64,000 nt of DNA from Hippophae tibetana. Its lineage: Eukaryota; Streptophyta; Magnoliopsida; Rosales; Elaeagnaceae. Under the pieces are notes generated by a model. The model was given only the letters and a program-made list of their open reading frames with translations. It had not been told where the DNA came from and searched no databases. The position numbers were made by a program, and so were the translations under genes. Positions 32,766 to 45,080 of the stretch are shown in pieces. The DNA lies in assembly GCA_037013495.1 (NCBI GenBank), contig CM072805.1, positions 24,868,669-24,932,668 of the forward strand, read 5' to 3'. How positions within the stretch are numbered: position 1 is the stretch's first letter; every line of letters begins with the position of its first letter.

Positions 32766-35700
32766 CAAGCACAGAAGAAACGGGACACCACTGGGAGAGC
32801 TGTTGTGGCTATCAATAATGCCTCACTATCCCTTACTTCTCAGGCCAAATCTTCCCAAGATCCAGGTATTTCAAGTAAATCATTTCACATCTCTACTCGT
32901 AGTGATAAGGATGATTGGATTCTGGACTCTTGAGCTACAAATCACATGACATTTGACCCAAACGATCTCTCCAATACAACCCAGCCAAGACGGAGTCGTG
33001 TTGCCAATGCAAATGGGGTCACTTATCCAGTTACAAAAGCTAGAACACTAACCTTATCTCCTTCATTATCATTATCTAATACTTTGCTTGTACCCTCTCT
33101 GTCAAACCGACTAATGTTTGTAAGTCATGTCACTTCAGATCTTAATTGTGTAGTATTGATATATTCTACTTTTTGCCTTCTACAGGATATTCTCACCAAG
33201 GAGATCATTGGGCGTGGTACTAGGATAGGAGGGTTATATTATGTGGATGACCTCAGTTCAGGAAGAGCCAATCACATGCAAAACACTGTTGGTAACAAGG
33301 AACGATAGATTTGGCTATGTCATCATAGATTTGGGCATCCATCATTTGGGTATTTAAAGCACCTACTCCACAGTTTATTTTCAAATATCACATATTCAGA
33401 TTTCAAATGTGATACGTGTACCCTCTCTGTCAAACCGACTAATGTTTGTAAGTCATGTCACTTCAGATCTTAACTGTGTAGTATTGATATATTCTACTTT
33501 TTGCCTTCTACAGGATATTCACACCAAGGAGATCATTAGGCGTGGTACTAGGAGAGGAGGGCTATATTATGTGGATGACCTCAGTTCAGGAAGAGCCAAT
33601 CACATGCAAAACACTGTTGGTAACAAGGAACGATAGATTTGGCTATGTCATCATAGATTTGGGCATCCATCATTTGGGTATTTAAAGCACCTACTCCCCA
33701 ATTTATTTTCAAATATCACATATTCAGATTTCAAATGTGATACTTGTATCCTAGCAAAAAGTCATAGAGCGTCTTATTCTATGAGCATGAATAAAAGTAT
33801 GACTCATTTTGCTTTGGTACATTCTGATGTTTGGGGACCTTCCCCGGTCATTACGTCATTGGATCATCGTTGGTTTGTTATTTTTTTGATGATTGTACAC
33901 GAATGACATGGTTTTACCTTCTAAAACATAAAGATAAAGTATTTGCTACATTTCACCTGTTTCACACCATGGTTCGGACACAATTTTCTGAAAAAATTAA
34001 GATACTTAGGTCTGATAATGGAGTGGAGTATGTTAATCAACAATTCTAGACATAATTGGACAACCATGGTATTCTCCATGAAACCTCGTGTTCACAAACC
34101 CCATAATAGAATGAGACTACGGAGAGGAAGAATCGTCATATTTTAGAACGGCTCGGGCCTTACTAATCGGTGCACATATGCCTAATAAATATTGGAGTGA
34201 TTCTATTACTACAACGGTGTATCTACTGAATCGTATGCCCACAAAAACCTTACAATTTCAGACTCCATTAAAGGTGCTATCTGATCATCTTCCCTTGCCT
34301 ACGATTTTGATGCTTTCGCCCCGAATTTTTGGATGTGTTGTCTTTGTCCACCTCCATAAAAATCAACGAACTAAGTTGGATCCATGTGCTATCTGATGTG
34401 TATGTCCACCTCCATAGTTACCGATGCTATGATCCAATTACTAAAATAACCTATATTACCATGGATGTTACTTTCCTCGAATCAGAATGGTTTTTCCCAT
34501 CACCGGTATCCAATTACACTCTTTAGGAGGAGAGTTATGGTAAAGAACAAAATTGGCTTGATGTTGAAATATTAGACACTAGTCCAACATACTCGGATCG
34601 TGCCAATAATATGGAGGAGCCAGTATCTAGACCCGAGTTTGAACTTCCAAGAATTGAAGCTAAAGTAGTAATTGAATCTCCAGAAGATGAAGTGGTTGGT
34701 GTGCCCCTCCACTCCCTAGTACACAATGACCCTCCTGCTGAGAATACTCCTGAGGTAAGCTATCCTATCACATATTTACAAACTAATGCTATAGATACAC
34801 CTATTGGTTATGTTTTATCTTTCAAACATAATCGAGGCAAACCTCCAAATCGATACTCCCCAGAAAGAGAAGAACGACAATCCAAGTATCCAATAACAAA
34901 TTATGTATCTACTCAAAGGTTATCAGAACCTATCAGGGCATTTGCACAAACACTCTCCTCGTGTCAAATTCCAAGTAGCATTGAAGAAGCCTTATCTGAT
35001 CCAAAATGGGCTCAAGCTATAAAAGAGGAATTTGAGACAATACAGAAGAATAACACATGGGTGTTAAGCGAGTTACCTCAAGGGAGGAAGATGGTAGGAT
35101 GCAAGTGGATTTTCTCCATTAAGTATAAAGCAGATGGGTTAGTTGATCGATACAAGGCGAAGCTTGTAGCAAAAGGATATACACAGAAACACGGGATAGA
35201 TTATCAAGAAACCTTCTCACATTTGGCTAAACTAAAAACCGTTAAAGTCTTGTTATCTCTTGCGGCAATTTTAGATTGGTCATTGCACCAACTTGACGTA
35301 AAAAATGCCTTCCTTCATAGTGATCTTGAAGAAGAGATTTACATGGATATCCCACAAGAAAAGAAACTACATGTAGATTACAACGAGCATTGTATGGACT
35401 AAAACAATCACCTCGAGCATGGTTTGGTAGGTTGAGTTCAACAATGAAGAAATATGGGTTCCAACAAAGCAACTATGATCATACTATTTTCCTAAAACAT
35501 CGATTAGGGAAGATAATAGCCCTTATAGTCTATGTAGACGACATGATCATTACAGAGGATGATAAAAAAGAAATCTCTAACCTTTCAGAACAACTGTCAA
35601 ATGAGTTTGAAATGAAGAATTTGGGAGGGCTAAAATACTTCTTAGGTATTGAGGTAGTAAGATCAAAACAAGACATATGTCTTTCCTAAAGGAAATATAC

Positions 35701-36490
35701 TCTAGACCTACTGGTAGAGGCATGACTACTAGATTGTAAACCTGTCGATATTCCAATGGTTCAAAATCATAAACTCGGAGAATATGTGGACCAAGTACCA
35801 GCAGATAAACCGAGATATCAACGGTTAGTAGGTAAACTCGTATATTTATCTCATACTCGACCTGATATTGCTTATGTTGTGAGTGTCGTGAGTCAGTTCA
35901 TGCACTGCCCAAGTGAAGATCATATGGATGTGGTCATGCGAATACTTCGTTATTTAAAATCTTCCCTGAGAAAGGACTTATGTTTTCAAAGAATGGTCAA
36001 TTGGAAGTCCTTGGATATACAGATTCAGACTAGGCAGGGAATATGAAGGATATGAAATCTACTGCTGGGTACTTTACTTTTGTGGAAGGTAATCTTGTTA
36101 CATGGAGGAGCAAGAAGTAAAAGTTAGTTGCCTTATTCAGTGCTGAAGTTGAATTTCGAGGAATGGTCAAGGGAATATGTGAGCTCCTTTGGTTGAAAAA
36201 ACTTCTAACTGAGATTGGTGTTGCTCCTAACTTTGAAATGAACTTATTTTGTGATAACAAAGTAGCCATTGCCATCTCTCACAATCCAGTTCAACGTGAT
36301 CGCACGAAGCACGTTGAAGTGGATCAGAATTTCATCAAACAGAATTTTGAAGAAAAGATTATTAAGCTTCCATTTGTTAAATCAGAAGATCAATTGGCTG
36401 ATATACTCACAAAATCTGTGTCTGCAAGAAACTTCTACAACTCACTTGACAAGTTGGGCATAAGAGACATATATGCACCAACTTGAGGAT
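32766..36490 (+). pseudogene. copia pol (PR-IN-RT-RNase H), broken
   Basis: In order: a protease region with the active-site phrase WILDS-stop-ATNH, where a TGA at 32931-32933 replaces the expected glycine codon; the integrase zinc-binding motif with HRFGHPS and CDTC (about 33655-33745); an integrase core with HSDVWG and several frame changes; reverse transcriptase from about 34990 ([19 protein letters not shown], then [14 protein letters not shown]), with YVDD intact at 35531-35542; and RNase H ending in LADILTK before the 3' LTR. A frame break near 35400 splits RT, and further stops occur near 35690 and 36035. The domain order integrase before RT proves copia rather than gypsy type. Confidence 0.92.
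33091..33745 (+). repeat. 328-bp tandem duplication inside copia pol
   Basis: Units start at 33091 and 33419 with taccctctctgtcaaaccga and differ at only about 8 positions. The duplicated piece covers the end of the protease linker and the integrase zinc-binding motif; the first copy's motif is cut at the junction. Low divergence compared with the LTR pair means this happened after insertion. Confidence 0.92.
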
Positions 36491-36701
36491 GAGTGTTGGC
36501 GTGTGCAGTGAAAGTGACAGACAACAAAGTTAGTGGAGTAGGGAAATGGCAGACAATATGTTTAGTGAAGCAAAAATTAGGGAAGTGAAATAGTTGTTAG
36601 GGTTAGAGTTTATATTCGTTTTTTCTTAATATACATAAGAGAAATTTTGTACAGGAAAAATAGAACAAAAATTACAGAAATACAATAATAATAATTTTAC
36701 A
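36482..36701 (+). repeat. Polypurine tract and 3' LTR
   Basis: cttgaggatgag at 36482-36493 is a typical copia polypurine tract. The 3' LTR follows at 36494-36701, beginning tgttggcgtgtgcag and ending attttaca, 208 bp like its partner. Confidence 0.92.
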
Positions 36702-37003
36702 ATTTCTACCTACCTTATATAAAAATCCCCCGTCCCCATCCGGTCTATGCAGTCCTTTATTTATTTATTTGTTTTGAAATCTCACATAATTCTATTTTTA
36801 ACTTCTTTTTAACCTTTTGTTTGTACGAAAAGTTGAACTTAAGGGCTCCATGGTTAAGCATTTTTATATTCTTAAAAAAAGATGCGAAAGTATACAGTAT
36901 AATTCAATTCATGAATATAGTTTTATTTATTATATGTTCCTATGCACATCATATGTAGTTTTTATACAATTTTCTTTTTTTGACTCTGGTGATATATTTC
37001 TTT
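36702..37003. repeat. Flanking direct repeat B of copia site
   Basis: Partner of 28281-28600. It begins at the very base after the 3' LTR (atttctacctacc versus atttctagctact in copy A). Confidence 0.75.
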
Positions 37004-39431
37004 CTAATTTTGACCCAATAATTAATTTATCATATAAAATTATATATATGTTCAATAGAATAATAAAAATGTTAAAAATGAAATCGACCTTTCAAAGGGA
37101 TTATCTTATGTAATTTTTTCTTTTTTTTTTTAATTTTTCATAAATATGTTAAATATATGTATATTTATTTTTTACAACTTGGTTTAGAAAAAAATTTAAA
37201 AATTATATTATAAATGAAATCAATTAAATAAACGAATAATATAAAAAGTAAAGGAAAAGTAAAATTCTTGTATTGAAGATAGAAAAATATAAAATAAGTT
37301 AATTATAGAAGAACATGTGACATATTAAAAGGTAAGGATGATGATTTACTTTTTTTCGTACCAGATAATTAAATTATCGTATATTTAAATAGATAAAAGC
37401 TAAAGAATTGTAAAAATAAGTTTATTTTTGTGAGAAATTTGAAGTATGGGATTTTATGATAAGATTCTTAGAAGGTGATAATTTCATTCTAAGACTCCAA
37501 ATTATTATTATTTTCAAATTTTAACAAGTTATCAACTATTAAACTATTTCAACTAATTTTTAATCACAATATGTAATTTACAAATTGTGTAAAAACAAAA
37601 AATGAGTAGTAACCCTTTGTACAATTCAATTCAACATTTTTTTCATTCGAATTTGATTATATCATAGTTTTATAAATTAGATTAAGTTTTTAGTTTGATG
37701 AATTATATTCTTGATATTAACTCTCTAAAAATTAGTTACAATGTATACTAAATTGAGAAAAATTATGTTTTGATCTTAAAATCAAAAGGATACCCTTGTA
37801 AGAATCTAAAAACTAGTGAATGATTTGTTTTCTCTAAGCAGTACAATTGAGATTCCTTTCAAAGCAATCAAAGTTGCAGAGAACAACTTGCTTGGACAAG
37901 GCTAAACTAAACTATTAATATTTAATACTATTAATTTGGTGATTGAGTGTGGTAAAAATAAATATTTAATGAACTTTTGTAAATTAGGGGTTAGATATGT
38001 TCCACTTAAGTTTCTTTTCAAACCTAAGTTTGGAGAGGTTTTTGAGAGTTCTATTTAATTTTTAAATCTCATCATATCCAATGTATTTGTAGATTTTAAT
38101 TCAACAATATGTTAGGTTTGCGTTTGTAGCTCTTAATACACTATTTAGTATTAAACTTAGAAGTTATAATTAGAAATTAAAGAATGTCGTGTTTTCATTT
38201 AATAAGAAATGGGAAAAAAAATTGATTTACGGAGATCGATATGTGGTCATGTGGACGCAAGTGATAAACTTCGTTAGAAATTTTGCCAACAAAATATTGT
38301 TTTAAGTGTTGAATATAACATTAAAATACAAAATACAAATGGGAAGAGTATAAATATAATAAATCATGTGTTTTTTTAAGTCATCATATATAATTCAAAT
38401 AATTTAATTTCACTTTAATTAATTATACATAAATAAATATTTTATTTTTATAACTTACTTTATAAATTAATTTTTTTGAAATTAAACATTATAGTATTAT
38501 TTTAGCTTATAATTAATATATAATTTAAGAATATTAATAAGTTTATATATATATTTGAGAGTGATATTCAAAATTTAATTTGTAAGTAGTTATTTTATCT
38601 ACGATTGAATTTTTATTATGGCAAAATAAATTAACAAAGCATGTGTCTAACAGGCATCACAAATATCATAAAAGGTAATTAAATTACTAGTAATGATTAT
38701 TACCAGAAAAAAATTACTAGCAATGATTCCTTTTTATTTGTTTTATTTACAAAATTAACAATATAAGAAATTAGGACCCTGGAAATTAAGCTACTGACTT
38801 CCTATTCCAATAAGAGGAAGTGGAGATGTAGTGACCATAGGTATCAATATTTTAATTGTTTATAATTAAAATTTTAAACAATGTGGGGAAACTATATTGG
38901 AGAATATAAACTCACAATGTACTTTTCTTCCCTTTTTCAAAAATCATTTAATATTTAGAATATTTCCAACTGATCCTTAATTATTGTGCAATTGAAGGAT
39001 CCCAAGTAGTGTTGTGGAAGAGCAGGGGCGGGTATGATGTTAGCATGGGTGGAGAATGTCTATTGGAGTTTTGGAGAAGTTACAAGGATAGAGTATTCCA
39101 ATAATATATGTTTAATTATATACATTATGATATAAGTTAACAATTTTTTTTGTTAAAAAATAAATAAATTTAAAATTATGTTTAACAGATATAAAATATA
39201 ACATATAAATCATAGTTATAATTAGATTGTTTGTTTTGATAGTTGTTTTATAACGAAAATAAAATGTATTTTTAATTATAATATTATATTTTCTTAAATA
39301 TATAAGAAAATCATATAAAATTGTAAATAATTAGGGTTTGGAGATTCGATGGGAGAAGCGTTATCTCCTAACTCATCATTTTTTCCATTGGGTTTTCCCC
39401 TAAATGAAAAATTCGGATTTTATATTCAGTA
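37004..39431. other. AT-rich intergenic sequence
   Basis: No gene recognised. A short stretch at about 37845-37905 could be read as a kinase-like phrase on the plus strand but has no context. Long poly-T and AT runs dominate. Confidence 0.5.
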
Positions 39432-39680
39432 ACCCACCTGGCAGAAAAAATTATCGATGACCTAAAGGGCATCTTAGAGGACAAGAATGTGTTACCGGAT
39501 AGAACGAAAGTGAAAGTAGCAGGAATGGTGACTTATGTTCCGTACATGATTGTTATAATGGACTACAACTGGGGTCCTGATGCAGCTTCATTGAAGCCTG
39601 AGAGATGGCTCAAGCCTAAAGGAGGATTCTTTACAAAATGCATTCCCAAAGAAGTTAACAGCCTTTTCAGTTTTGTTTAA
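39432..39680 (+). pseudogene. Cytochrome P450 fragment, CYP704-like
   Basis: One frame encodes a stretch with KGILEDKNVLPDRTKVK, YVPYMIVIMDYNWGPDA and LKPERWLKP. This matches the part of a plant P450 just before the heme-binding loop, including the PERW motif. In functional P450s the next element is F-x-x-G-x-R-x-C-x-G, which carries the heme-ligand cysteine; here the frame instead runs to a stop at 39678-39680 without it. No N-terminal part or other exons were found nearby. The phrase VLPDxTKV before a WGPDAxxxxPERW segment is typical of the CYP704 fatty-acid hydroxylase group, so I lean that way. A dead fragment. Confidence 0.75.
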
Positions 39681-40286
39681 AAAACAGTGTACGTATGTAA
39701 AAGGATGATCTGTTATAACACACACACATATATATATATATACCTGTCAATGGTGTACCGTACATAGTGTATGTACGTCCGAAGGTTGACACTAGGATCA
39801 GAGGTTCTTAGTTTCCCGTAAAGATCAAAAATTGTTCTTGATGAAATTTCTTTTTATGTCTTGCTGTCTGTATCAAAACATTATAACAGATGCATGAGCA
39901 GATTCGTCTCCTAGTAGGCCAAACATGTTGATTTAGCTTAAAACGTGCACCATGGAACAAAAGAGAGTGTTATGAGTAATAGATGTTATATCCCATCTAA
40001 TAAGAGCTGCAGATAACATTCCTTGTAGAACTCGCATCAAAAGAATAAGCAAATTGGAGTTTCTTAAAGCTAAGCTCTGTCAAACTATTTCCTGCAAAGT
40101 CAATATGCATATGTAATTTTCTGAAATCTGTTAGACACATCTAGTTGAAGTTTCTCAACGATAATTTTTTTATTACACAGCAGAATGTCGAAATAAAGAT
40201 TCAAATCTATGATGCTTCTTTTTCTTTTGTTCCCAGTAACAAGTGAAAGTTGTTACGAAATAAAAGAACAGACAGAGATCACAAAA
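39681..40286. other. 3' flank of DUF962 gene, microsatellite
   Basis: Contains a CA/TA microsatellite near 39719-39743 and probably the 3' untranslated region of the minus-strand DUF962 gene. Nothing else recognised. Confidence 0.5.
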
Positions 40287-43200
40287 TCAATCTTTCTTCT
40301 TTCCGCGCCATTCACTGATTTCAGTATCAATTCTCGCCTGCACTGTTTTATGGAATCCTGGGTATGGTTCATAACCAAAGCAGCTTTGCAAAGCCTGGAG
40401 CATTTGAAAATATAAAGTTGAGAGCAAGTACATGTTATGGAACATTCATATAGAGGAAATTCATAGAGAGATTTACCTCAAACAACACAAAGAAGGGAGC
40501 CATTATAAATGCCTGTGCAAGATTGTCCAACAATGCTGGTGCCCTTTTCTGCAATTAAAACATTTTGATTTTTAAGAAGTCAAGATACAAGTAGACTATA
40601 TAAAGTTGGATAAAGGTAGGGCATATAATAGAATTAGTTACCTCAAATACCCCATGTCCAATGAATTGTCCAGTCCAACACACTAGCTGAGCCACCAAAA
40701 CAACCTACAAACAAGCAAGGTTGAAATTTTGAAGTTAGAAAAAGTAGGTCCTATTATATGTTACTTGGACTCTTTGTAAGGCTTACGAATGTTGGTTAAA
40801 TTCGTGAACTAAACATCCAAATGTGATTTTAGTTTATAGGTGTGTCTTTTAAAAATATGTTCAAGCCAGAGAAATTATCAAGATCCACAACGAACACATC
40901 TCAAGTATATCTATATTCTTATGTACTTTAGATTTCATATTAGACACATAGGAATATTTTAAATTTAGGTTATTCGATCGATCGAGATATGTCTAAATTG
41001 ATTGAGGTGAATAAATCAATCAAGAATCGATCTATTCAGATTAAAAGGTCTCATGATTAATTTTTCATTTGAGTAGATCGATCGAATTATTAATGGTCGA
41101 TCAATCGAGTACTAGATCGATCGAAAAATGACTAGATTGATCTACCTATCTCGGGATTTATTTATTTAATATCCTAGATCGATCGAGCACAACTTAGACC
41201 AATTAAGAGGCTAAGATTTTAACTTTAACCTAATTTTTACTTGGATCAAATATTTCAATTACTATTTTATCCCTATTATTTACTACTTTAGGAATTGTTT
41301 AAAAGACATCATTGTAATTGGACCTTAACCTAACATTATAACTCCAATCTTCCCTATATAAAGAACCTAATATTCCATATTTTGATTAACCATACTTGAA
41401 TTAACTTTTACACTCTAAGCTTTATCTCTAAATCTATTTTGTAAAAACTATTCTAGTAGATTTTTTCATTAGCTAATTTATCAAATATTTTGTGTTAATG
41501 TTTGATTTATTAACAAATCTACAATATTTATGATATTGTGCTTCAATATCTGTTCTAATGTTGCTAGTGATTTTGATTTAACTGATATTTTATTAAGTCA
41601 TCTAACTAGGGTTTTTCATTATTGAATCTACTCTAGGACACATATTACACTTGTGTTATTGTGTTAATTTCTCAAGTGTCCAGCTAAATAGGTTCAATAA
41701 CTCGTGTGACTCGAGTTTATCAAAACGTTGGTTCTAATCCGAACACCTTGTTTGTGGAAACAGTGAAAGAAAGCAGAGGCTCGTAAGTAAATTATTTGAG
41801 GATTGGTGGGTAGTTTGAGTACTAATCTTGTAATCAAACATATTTTCATAGTGAATTGTTAGGTGGTTCGATGGTTTTCCTCTTGTGTCATTGTTGTGGC
41901 CTAGGTTGTTTCTCTCGTGTGTTATTTTATTTTTTCGTATTATTTTATTTATAAATGATTACATGTCTGATCGTTTGCGAAAAATTTAATTTATTATATT
42001 TTTACTAATTATCTATTGATACCCTCTAGCTAATAAGATCCATAACTAAATAAACTTTCACTCTTCATTTTTCGTGAAGTATCCGTATCCAAGCAATATG
42101 ATATGAATATGAGAGACACTCTAATTTGGTGTAAAGTTACATAAATTTTAAAAAAATCAACGTGTGTGACATATCCAAAAAAATTATGAACTGTCAGTGA
42201 CATAAAGAATCCATCCGTGTAATACAGGTGCTAATGCATTGGCTGCATCGTGTAAAAGATATTTGAACGTACAATCAAAAATAAATTTCTCTAGCTATTT
42301 AGCGATAACTGGTGTCTGGTGATGAGTTGTGAGTTGATCACATAGGAAAAAGATAAAAAGTATTTATAAGCGCTTCTAAGACAAGCCAGGAGCACAATAG
42401 ATAGGTAGCATTCAGAAACAGGAATAGCTTAGAAGCCTGCTGCTCTTATAATTCCTAAATCATAATCCAATATTATTCAGAGACTATCATTTGATGCACA
42501 AATTGATAAATTCTCCTATATTGAAAGAGATGAAGAATATTTCTTTAGATAGAACTATTTAATTTCTCTTTTCAGATTTAGACCTTCATCAAGTGACAGG
42601 TTCAATAGTTCATTTGTCAATAAGTTAAGTATTGCTTTTCAGCAATCAAATTCCAACCTATGACTTGAATTGTGGAAGAGAGTCTTATCCACCATATAAC
42701 CATACCACAAGAAGAACCCACAAGCTATTAAAGAAATTTGATCAAACTGAACATAAGCAGTAGGCTCCCCATAAAATATTTATAATAAAAAAAAAAGAGA
42801 GAGAAAAACGTAAGGGGAAAAAAAAAGAAGCAGCGGCATTTGTTTGAATCTGAACGAACAGATAAACCCGCTCTAATTAAAGGGAGGGATGGGAGAGGAT
42901 TATAAGAAGAAGAAAACAAAAGACCCATGTCAAATTTATTGAAGAAATTAAAGATAATTTCAATAATTAATTACCTTCCAAGCGAGAGAAAACCCAAGGA
43001 AGCTGGCAAGAAAACTGCTAGTAACCCAAAAAATTAAGCAAAGCAGCGCAGCCAAGGAGCCAGCTTTGAAATCCAAACAGATGTAAAACACCGAATAGAT
43101 CACAGCCAACACAAAACCCAGATTCAAAAGCAAAGCAAAGTGGTGCCCAAATAAGTGAAACTCGATTTGGGGAAGATTGAACAGAGAGGGCGTGAAGTAG

Positions 43201-43331
43201 AGAAAAGTAAGAGCTGTGAAGAAGATTGGCCAAACGAATATCATGTGTATGACTATGTTGATAGGATTGCTGTGATAAGCTCCATAAAAAGTAAAGTGCT
43301 TCTCCAGATCAAAAAAGCCACTCTTACCCAT
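40287..43331 (-). CDS. DUF962/Mpo1-like ER membrane protein
   Basis: Four exons: 42975-43331, 40642-40704, 40477-40548 and 40287-40394. All introns are GT..AG and all exons are whole codons, giving 199 residues. The protein starts MGKSGFFDLEKHFTFYGAYH, with SNPIN and a further histidine at 29, followed by hydrophobic segments at about 28-50, 66-95 and 98-118, then GQFIGHGVFEKRAPALLDN and a short basic tail ending GKKKD, which looks like an ER-retrieval dilysine-type end. The yeast member Mpo1 is an iron-dependent dioxygenase acting in alpha-oxidation of 2-hydroxy fatty acids from phytosphingosine in the ER; the conserved histidines (20, 29, 136) are present here. The same role in this plant is inference. 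An in-frame extension upstream of the ATG has no ATG, so I use 43331. Intron 1 is 2.27 kb and carries a solo LTR. Confidence 0.92.
40775..42060. mobile_element. Solo LTR in DUF962 gene intron 1
   Basis: 1286 bp with TG..CA ends (TGTAAGGC at the left, CTTTCA at the right), flanked by a perfect 5-bp duplication ctctt at 40770-40774 and 42061-42065. There is no coding capacity. A CTATATAAAG box at about 41354 is a good plus-strand promoter TATA, which supports an LTR with U3 upstream of it. The left part has many gatcgatcga-type words. The flanking DNA forms one continuous copy of a dispersed repeat when the insert is taken out. Lineage unknown. Confidence 0.8.
42066..42240. repeat. Right half of dispersed repeat
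   Basis: Continues tcttcatttttcgtgaagta and acatatccaaaaaaatt, matching the repeat in RSA1 intron 1 (26870-27060); the left part lies just before 40770. The solo LTR split it. Confidence 0.6.
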
Positions 43332-43430
43332 TGAATAGAATAAGGCTTTTTTTAGTTTCTTTTGGCAAATTGTCTTGGATGCGAACAAGATTGTGTGAGA
43401 GGAAGGAACAAAATAATCCTCGAGTAATCT

Positions 43431-45080
43431 AAAAAAGAGAGATATTGTAATCTTTTAAAGTGCGAATTAAGTTTCAAGACATTACTTTAAAATCACTTGT
43501 CTTATAAATGTAGCTGTTATTCATATTTTAATAAAATTTAATTGTAAAACAAATATTTATTTAAGATCTAATTAATGCTCATAAAATTAATTTTTAAAGA
43601 TAAAAAAAGCTTTATTTTATATGTAATTTAATTATTTAATTAAATTTATTTTTAATTCTTTAAAAAATTATATATACATTGCATTATTAAAAAACATATA
43701 TTAATAGATTTAAAAAAATACATTAATATATATTCATTAATTTAAAAAAACATATATTTAATAATGATAAAATGTAAAAAAATAAATTTCTGTATTATTT
43801 TATAAATATAATATAAAATGTTAAAAATAAATGTGTGAATAATTTTATAATCCTCGAAGTTAGAGTAATTTTAAAGAAGGAGAGATCATAAAGAAAACTA
43901 AGTATAATATATTATTTAATATATTTTATGCTATTAATCCAAGTATAATTTATATATAATTTAATATCCAATAAGTTTCACTATCACTTTAAAAACAATC
44001 ATATACATTATTAAAAAATATATGTAAACGTATTTATAAAATTATGTTAAGCATATATTTATTAATTTTAAAAAAATATATTTAGAGATTATAAAATATA
44101 TTTTTAAAAAAATAAAATGTTAAAAATTGAATTTTGTATCATTTTTGTAATATAAAAATGTTAAAAATAAATCTATGTATAATTTTATAAGTAATCTCAA
44201 AGCGAGAGAGATATAGTAGCCTTTGAAATAGATATTTAAGTAACAATACACTACTCAAAATTATTAATGTTATACAAACAGTTATTCATATTTTTAAAAA
44301 ATTTAATGGATAAACAATATATATATATATTCACTTAAATGATTTTAATATCAAACTAGTGTTAAGTAAAAATTAATTTTTAAAGAGGTTGCTTGCTTTT
44401 ACGATATAAATAAAAAGTTCCATTCTATAATTTAATTGTGTCAAATATTTATATTGTTAGCTTTTTTTAAAATATATATATGTACATTATATTATTAAAA
44501 AATATTAATGTATTAGAAAGATGTATTATATATATGTTAATTAATTTTAAAAAAATTGTGATTATAAAATATTTTTTGAAAAATATAAAATCTTTAGAAA
44601 TAAATATGTTTATAATTTTATAAGTATAATATAAAATATTAAAAATGAGTCCGTGTATAATTTAATAAGCCTTCAAGTTAGAGAATCTCAAAGAAAAAGA
44701 GATACGGTTGCCTTTTAAAGAGAGAACTAAGTATCAATGCACTACTCAAAATATTTGTATTATATATCTAATATTTATTTATATTTAATAAAATTTAATC
44801 AAAAATAATAATATCAAATTAAATGATTTTAATATTCAATTAATGCTATATAGAATTAAATTTTAAAGAGGTTGCTTGCTTTTACGATCTAAAGAAAAAA
44901 TTACATTTTATATATAATTTTATTATTTAATAAATATTATTTTAAATTCTTAAAAAATTATAACATTACTAAAAAACATAAATTAGTATATTTATAAAGA
45001 TATATTAAACTCTTGTTTATTTATTTTTTTAAAAAAACCAACATGTTCATTATTTAAAGAAAAACATATATTTAGTGATT
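43431..45080. repeat. Divergent tandem array, ~4 units
   Basis: Four related AT-rich units start near 43431, 43873, 44202 and 44693, each opening with an aaagagagagat-like phrase followed by aactaagta and, in three of them, an attcatattt and ttaatttttaaag segment. The last two share ttttaaagaggttgcttgct. Period is uneven, about 330-490 bp, and divergence is high. It lies just upstream of the DUF962 gene and codes for nothing. Confidence 0.65.

Larger units (their letters stand above)
28667..36701 (+). mobile_element. Ty1/copia element with nested insert
   Basis: An 8.0-kb element with two 208-bp LTRs, a primer-binding site for initiator methionine tRNA, gag, then protease, integrase, reverse transcriptase and RNase H in the copia order. 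Removing the 2046-bp solo LTR and its extra 5-bp target copy leaves about 6.0 kb, of which 328 bp is an internal duplication. The LTRs differ at about 20 of 208 sites by eye, so the insertion is old. Every coding part carries stops or frame changes, so the element is not autonomous. No exact 5-bp target duplication was seen: the bases before the 5' LTR end in attttA and those after the 3' LTR are atttc. Confidence 0.92.

Noticed and set aside
37840..37910. Short kinase-like phrase near 37.85 kb
   Set aside because: Only about 20 residues, with stops and no neighbouring kinase motifs.
43332..43388. N-terminal extension of 19 codons on the DUF962 protein
   Set aside because: It begins with TTG, not ATG; the first ATG at 43331 gives the family's usual MGKSGFFDLEKHF start.
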